A DNA stretch of 58,610 bases from JBBDMU01 sp040878115. Lineage in GTDB: Bacteria > Bacteroidota > Rhodothermia > Balneolales > Natronogracilivirgulaceae. Positions 54,434-58,610 of the stretch are shown here, one piece after another; the stretch's first letter is position 1, and each line of letters starts with the position of its first letter. The notes beneath the pieces were generated by a model. It saw only the letters and a list, made by a program, of their open reading frames with translations. It searched no databases and was not told the DNA's origin. Both the position numbers and the translations under genes were made by a program. The stretch covers positions 1 through 58,610 of the forward strand of contig JBBDMV010000144.1 of the NCBI GenBank assembly GCA_040878115.1, given 5' to 3'.

Positions 54434-55651
54434 TTGAAAATTCAACAACCATACTCTATACACTGGAAAACCCTTACATTTTCCATTTTACTGATTGTTC
54501 CTTTGGCCTGTTCTCATAACATTGAAGAGGATGAACGCAGCAGTGAACGCGAAGATGACAACATCGAAGGATCCACATCCTTTTTTTCCTCAACGGGTAA
54601 TTCAAATGAAGCCGCTCAGGAGAATCCGATATCAATTAGCCGGGAGAATGCCATAACCAATACCGTAAAAAGCGCGAGCAATGCTGTAGTAGGCATTACG
54701 GTTACTGAGGTTGAAGAAGGCACTCAGCTTGAATTTGATCCTTTTTATGGTTTTTTCCTCAACCCCAGACACCAGAGGGAATTCCAAAGTCTGGGTTCAG
54801 GATTTATTGTTTCAGAAGAGGGACATGTTGTTACCAATGAACATTTAAGCGGCAGATCAGCCAAAACAATCAAAATTACTACTAAAGCAGGAAAAATTTA
54901 TGACGCCAGCCTTATTGGTGCCGATAAATATACCGACCTGGCTTTACTTAAAATACAATCTGACGAAAAGTTTCCATTTCTGGATTTCGGTGACTCGGAA
55001 GATGTAATTGTCGGTGAATGGTCTATCGCCATAGGTAACCCTTTTGGGCTATTTGAAGATGGTCAACCTACAGTAACCGTTGGGGTGGTTAGCGCTACTA
55101 AACGTAACTTCCAACCCAATCCACGCGAACCTAAAATGTACCTGGACATGATCCAGACAGATGCAGCCATTAACCGTGGCAATTCCGGTGGGCCTCTGTT
55201 AAACGCTAACGGCGAGGTTATTGGGGTAAATACTTTTATTTACACAGGCGGAACCAGTGATGGTTTTGTCGGCCTTGGTTTCGCTATACCCAGCAATCGG
55301 GTGGTGAAAATCATAAATTATCTGGCTGGATCTGGTGAAATTGCCTTAAACTACGATCCCGGTTTTGATGTGGTTTCCATAGACAAGGATATCGCCAATA
55401 AGTACAATCTTTCTGCGATGCGCGGCCTGCTCGTCACCAGCGTCAACAAAGATGGCCCGGCATATGAAAGCGGGATTTTACCGGGTGATATCATCATGCG
55501 TATAGGCACTGAATTTATTCACGGCAAGACCCATGCCTGGGCCCTCTTTCGTGAATACGATGAAGGCGATCAGATGAAGATTGAGTTGCTACGGGAAGGC
55601 AACCGCTACGAAGCTAAAATGTCCCTGAGAAAACGCGTTGCTTCAGAATAA
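54434..55651 (+). CDS. DegP/HtrA-like serine protease with one PDZ domain
   Basis: A 405-residue trypsin-like protease (MEROPS S1C). The N-terminus (about 12-28) is a hydrophobic export signal ending VPLACSHN, so a lipoprotein is possible though the lipobox is not ideal. The catalytic triad is visible: His in VVTNEHLSGR, Asp in YTDLALLKI and Ser in NRGNSGGPLL. The usual NAH is NEH here. One C-terminal PDZ domain (about 310-400, RGLLVTSVNKDGPAYESGI) is present. Start is TTG at 54434. It probably degrades misfolded envelope proteins. Confidence 0.9.
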   Translation: MKIQQPYSIHWKTLTFSILLIVPLACSHNIEEDERSSEREDDNIEGSTSFFSSTGNSNEAAQENPISISRENAITNTVKSASNAVVGITVTEVEEGTQLEFDPFYGFFLNPRHQREFQSLGSGFIVSEEGHVVTNEHLSGRSAKTIKITTKAGKIYDASLIGADKYTDLALLKIQSDEKFPFLDFGDSEDVIVGEWSIAIGNPFGLFEDGQPTVTVGVVSATKRNFQPNPREPKMYLDMIQTDAAINRGNSGGPLLNANGEVIGVNTFIYTGGTSDGFVGLGFAIPSNRVVKIINYLAGSGEIALNYDPGFDVVSIDKDIANKYNLSAMRGLLVTSVNKDGPAYESGILPGDIIMRIGTEFIHGKTHAWALFREYDEGDQMKIELLREGNRYEAKMSLRKRVASE

Positions 55652-55677
55652 CCTTTAAGCACTGGGAGCTGCCCCAC

Positions 55678-58416
55678 CTACCAACCAAGCCCACCGCCAA
55701 CACCACCACTGCGGTTGATCGGGCTGGAACTTCTTTCCAGATTGTTCAAGCCGGGTAGATTCTGAAAAAGACTTCGTATTTGAGAATCATTGACGGTGAG
55801 CCGGAACATATAAAATTGAAAATCACCAAAGGGGTTCCAGTCAAAAGAAAGGTTCCAGCAGTGCAAGTTTCGTGTTATACTGAATCTGGCAGGTGTAAGT
55901 TCTTTTTGAATAAAGTCATAACCTAAGGAGGTACTGAGCTGCCATTCAGGCGTAACTCTTACCCTTAGGTTGTTTGCATTTATTTCTGCCCTGCGCTGAA
56001 TGTCGTTAGTAGCTGTTCGCTGCCACCGGTAACTAAAACGGATATCAACAGACCAGGGAACGGTGAGGGGTGTAATCGGATCTTCATTAAAGCGAGGATC
56101 AATCGTATTAAAAATACTTTGATCGTAGGGATCATAATGCTCCGGGTAATAAGTCCCTTGCCCTGGCGAAACACGGACCCCACCATCTCCGCCACTAAAA
56201 TTTGTGTTCGCTTGAATATTAAAATTTGTAAGTGTTGCGAATCTGTTTGTATCCTCCCAGATGTATTGGTCAATACGTCTGCCTTCATTATCCTGGTCAT
56301 AAAAACTAAACTGTGCGCTTGTATTCAAATTGACATTGGGGACCAGAGATGTCCTTGCAGACATGTTTAGATCAGAAAGTTTAAATCGGTCAGCCGCAAA
56401 GTTATAACTGACACTCGCATTCATATTCTCGATAATGCGGAGTACATTTTCGTTCACTTCTCCTGTTGTATCCCGTTTTACCTGTTTTGCCTCAAATGTG
56501 TTGCTGACCGAGAAACTTAGGCTTTGTTGTCTTCCGGCATTGGGCCCGCCGATTAAACTACCTTCATATATGGGATATCGTCGTGTGTCACCCTCTTCAT
56601 TGGTCTGAACATCACGATATGTACCCCAGATATCATCACTGAAATCAGGGGAATATGTAAAGCTTAGAGATGGCCGGAATGTATGCCTGAAACCCTGGAG
56701 ATTTCCAATTTGCAGGTTTGAAATGCCATAAAGGGTTGTACTAAGGCTGGCCGATGTGCTGAAGTCCCTGGCTGTGGCAAAGCCCCGTTCAAGTCTGCTT
56801 TCAATGTTGCCCGGTGTGGCGTTGCCCAGTGAATCGGGTGCTCCCGGTTCAAATTCCTGACGGATGGTGTGGGGATACCAATACTCAGAATATCTTAAAC
56901 TAGTATTGAAGTTAACATATTGGTTACTCAGCAAACTTGACCCGGCATCAACATCTTGTTGAAGGCCATAATCAAAGTGGCGTAAATCACCGGTGGCTTC
57001 CCGATGCAGCGCGGGGTCAAACAAAGCATCAAGAAATGACACATCAACGTCATCGTTGGTCGGACTGAAATTAAACCGGCTCCTTATATTGCTTTGATAC
57101 TGAATGTTGAAAGATTCATACCACCGTGGGTCGGCACTCGGGCTCCTTCCCTGAAACGGAGTAAACCTACGAAAGGAAAAATTAATATCCGGACCGGATA
57201 AGGATGTTACATCCGTTTGAAAGTTTCGATTCTGGCGGGCCGACACACTCAGATTATAAAGATTTTCGGGATGGTTGTAGTTATAGGAAGCACTGGAAGA
57301 CGTAGTCACTGCAGCACGATCTTCAATATCATAAGAATTCCGACGGTGATAGTCCTGGGTACGCAGGTTGATATTGGCACTTAAGCGGGCATAGGGAGAG
57401 ATCGTCTGATTATGTGTTAACTGCAGGCTTTTTTGAATATTGGTAGTAAAATCAGGATCGGTTGGTTCCAGGCCCTGGTCTTTGGAATACCCAAGGGAAA
57501 CCGAGCCCGTATAATTATCGGTTAACGCATAATCAAGCCGGGTATCTGCATAATAGGTGCCTGATGTAAAGATATCAAATGAAATACGACCTGCCAGATA
57601 ATCATTAAAGTATTGAAACCAACCTATGTTTTGAATTCCCAATCCTCTTCTTTCCTGCTCCTGATAAGAGAAGCTCGGTTCAAGCAAGCCGGATTGTGAT
57701 CGTGCTATTTCCAAACGAGACGGTACAAAACCAAAAGGGAATACCATTGGATAGGGAATATCAAGTATAAACAACCGGGCATTGGTAAAAAATATTTCAT
57801 CCTCATTAACGACTTTCATTTTTTGGGCCCGGATGTAAAAGTGTGGGTGATCTAACCCACAGGTGGAATAAATGCCATCTTCAACAAATATTACATGGGG
57901 TGCCGTGCGTTTAACCTCGGTGCCTATTAGGTTTCCTTTGTCAATACCAATCCTGGCTACATCAAATTTGCCTTTATCCGTTACATAGTTGTACTGTACG
58001 CGGCGACTTCTTATTTGGTCTGACCCCTGTGTTAATACAGGCTCGGCAAGCGTATCGCCTTCTTCATCGCTATGGGCACTCATCAGGTTTTGGTCCAGGT
58101 TCAACACGACCTCTCCGGCGGTGAGTTCACCCTGGGTATGCCGTACTTCCGCGTTTCCATACAGCCGGGCTTCACGTTCCGGATTAAAGGAAAAAATGAG
58201 TGAGTCTGATGCAGAAAAATCGATCGCATCTTCAGCAGAATCCGCATTCTGCTGATTACCTGGGGGGGGCGGTGATTCGATTGTCTGGCCGTCTTGTTCT
58301 ACAGAAGTAGTATCAACCTGGGCGGCTGTTAAATTCCATAATCCCGTAGCAAATAGAAGTAATCCCGTAAAGGCGGCCTTGGGGGCATTTTTATAAGCAA
58401 CAGCATTTTTCGTCAT
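55678..58416 (-). CDS. LptD-like LPS-assembly outer-membrane protein
   Basis: A 912-residue exported protein. The signal peptide covers about 1-33 (FTGLLLFATGLWNLTAAQ). An OstA/LptA-like jelly roll (about 70-235; ARLYGNAEVRHTQGELTAGE, TYNYVTDKGKF-type repeats) precedes a large beta-barrel with many amphipathic strands (about 250-905). Two cysteines are early (STCGLDH) and one pair-forming Cys is late (NLHCWNLSFDWNP), as in some LptD. The gene ends 27 bases after the convergent protease gene. It lies 12 bases after a ROK kinase gene. LptD is favoured by architecture, though the sequence is divergent. Confidence 0.85.
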   Translation of the reverse strand: MTKNAVAYKNAPKAAFTGLLLFATGLWNLTAAQVDTTSVEQDGQTIESPPPPGNQQNADSAEDAIDFSASDSLIFSFNPEREARLYGNAEVRHTQGELTAGEVVLNLDQNLMSAHSDEEGDTLAEPVLTQGSDQIRSRRVQYNYVTDKGKFDVARIGIDKGNLIGTEVKRTAPHVIFVEDGIYSTCGLDHPHFYIRAQKMKVVNEDEIFFTNARLFILDIPYPMVFPFGFVPSRLEIARSQSGLLEPSFSYQEQERRGLGIQNIGWFQYFNDYLAGRISFDIFTSGTYYADTRLDYALTDNYTGSVSLGYSKDQGLEPTDPDFTTNIQKSLQLTHNQTISPYARLSANINLRTQDYHRRNSYDIEDRAAVTTSSSASYNYNHPENLYNLSVSARQNRNFQTDVTSLSGPDINFSFRRFTPFQGRSPSADPRWYESFNIQYQSNIRSRFNFSPTNDDVDVSFLDALFDPALHREATGDLRHFDYGLQQDVDAGSSLLSNQYVNFNTSLRYSEYWYPHTIRQEFEPGAPDSLGNATPGNIESRLERGFATARDFSTSASLSTTLYGISNLQIGNLQGFRHTFRPSLSFTYSPDFSDDIWGTYRDVQTNEEGDTRRYPIYEGSLIGGPNAGRQQSLSFSVSNTFEAKQVKRDTTGEVNENVLRIIENMNASVSYNFAADRFKLSDLNMSARTSLVPNVNLNTSAQFSFYDQDNEGRRIDQYIWEDTNRFATLTNFNIQANTNFSGGDGGVRVSPGQGTYYPEHYDPYDQSIFNTIDPRFNEDPITPLTVPWSVDIRFSYRWQRTATNDIQRRAEINANNLRVRVTPEWQLSTSLGYDFIQKELTPARFSITRNLHCWNLSFDWNPFGDFQFYMFRLTVNDSQIRSLFQNLPGLNNLERSSSPINRSGGVGGGLGW

Positions 58417-58428
58417 TCTTTATCATCA

Positions 58429-58610
58429 TTACCCTCGCAGGTTTTCGAAGGCCAGGCTGGACGCGCCAAGCAGGGCGGCGTCGTTTCCAAGATTTTCATA
58501 AATAATATCGAAACCTTCGTGGTATGAGGGCATCATTCGTTCAATAGCAGAACTTCGTGCGGGTTCAATTAGCCATTTTCCTGCTTTGGCAACCCCACCG
58601 CTCAAAATAA
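58429..58610 (-). CDS. ROK family sugar kinase, C-terminal part (cut by window edge)
   Basis: The last 60 codons of a kinase whose start lies beyond the right edge. Residues ILSGGVAKAGKWLIEPARSS, then an acidic helix, then ENLGNDAALLGASSLAFENL before the stop, match the C-terminus of ROK-type glucokinases (GGxxxAG and the LGxxAxLLGA motif). Stop is at 58429-58431, 12 bases before lptD-like starts. Substrate is probably glucose or a related sugar. Confidence 0.8.
   Translation of the reverse strand, partial: ILSGGVAKAGKWLIEPARSSAIERMMPSYHEGFDIIYENLGNDAALLGASSLAFENLRG

Overview
The window looks like a core chromosomal segment from a member of the Balneolota/Rhodothermota side of the Bacteroidota superphylum. 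I infer this from gene content, not from a database search. The evidence is a PorX-type response regulator with a PglZ domain, a FlgD-like C-terminal domain of the kind used around type IX secretion, HU-CCDC81-like and SPOR proteins beside ExbB/ExbD/TonB, a large LptD-like protein, a DUF2911 protein, NAD-dependent epimerase-type threonine dehydrogenase, and two sodium:solute symporters. It is a Gram-negative, diderm organism (LolA, LptD, TonB, beta-barrels). The sodium symporters and acidic linkers would suit a marine or saline habitat. Coding is dense, on both strands in short operons, with moderate GC. I see no rRNA, tRNA, CRISPR array, prophage or insertion sequence.

Layout. 1-547 is a gene-free, GC-rich stretch with inverted repeats and no recognised gene. 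548-5478 (+) holds dapD, a large secreted lamin-tail protein preceded by a strong intrinsic-terminator hairpin in its leader, and murI. 5506-8352 (-) is a hybrid sensor kinase. 8828-12675 has a DoxX protein, a TauE/SafE permease (-) and mutS2. 12706-17802 (-) is one probable operon reading beta-barrel, small HU-like protein, HU-TM-SPOR protein, exbB, exbD, tonB. 18459-24497 (-) is gcvT, comB, ftsK, lolA and a UPF0104-type membrane protein. 24736-28178 (+) is an epimerase, scpA and an M28 peptidase. 28246-33349 (-) is a DUF2911 protein, a metalloprotease/propeller/beta-barrel fusion, and pyrR-pyrB. 33444-34324 (-) is a RES/Xre toxin-antitoxin pair with a candidate operator. 34657-39235 is mainly + strand: a symporter, a 2H phosphoesterase, a secreted metalloprotease (-), scpB and xth. 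39591-47442 has a PLP sulfur-amino-acid enzyme, the divergent threonine-catabolism pair kbl/tdh, an M48 peptidase, an alpha-oxoamine synthase and yifB. 47619-50936 (+) is DUF4342, a ComEA-like protein, porX, tsaE and a small unknown protein. 51014-53328 (-) is a YqaE/Pmp3 peptide, a second symporter and thiamine pyrophosphokinase. 53442-55651 (+) is a DHH phosphoesterase and a DegP-like protease. 55678-58610 (-) is an LptD-like protein and the C-terminal end of a ROK sugar kinase cut by the window edge.

How the genes fit together. Much of the window serves the cell envelope: energy transduction to the outer membrane, lipoprotein and LPS delivery, peptidoglycan precursors (dapD, murI), and cell division or chromosome partition (ftsK, scpA, scpB, SPOR protein). 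A second theme is amino-acid metabolism (gcvT, kbl, tdh, the transsulfuration-type enzyme). The main non-genic signal is a modular 11-bp repeat. It forms long hairpins at two loci about 21 kb apart that share a 27-bp identical segment. Candidate operators (inverted repeats) lie upstream of the RES/Xre pair, between kbl and tdh, and between yifB and the DUF4342 gene. A 22-codon relic that resembles the start of a YfcC-type transporter lies just ahead of the first symporter.
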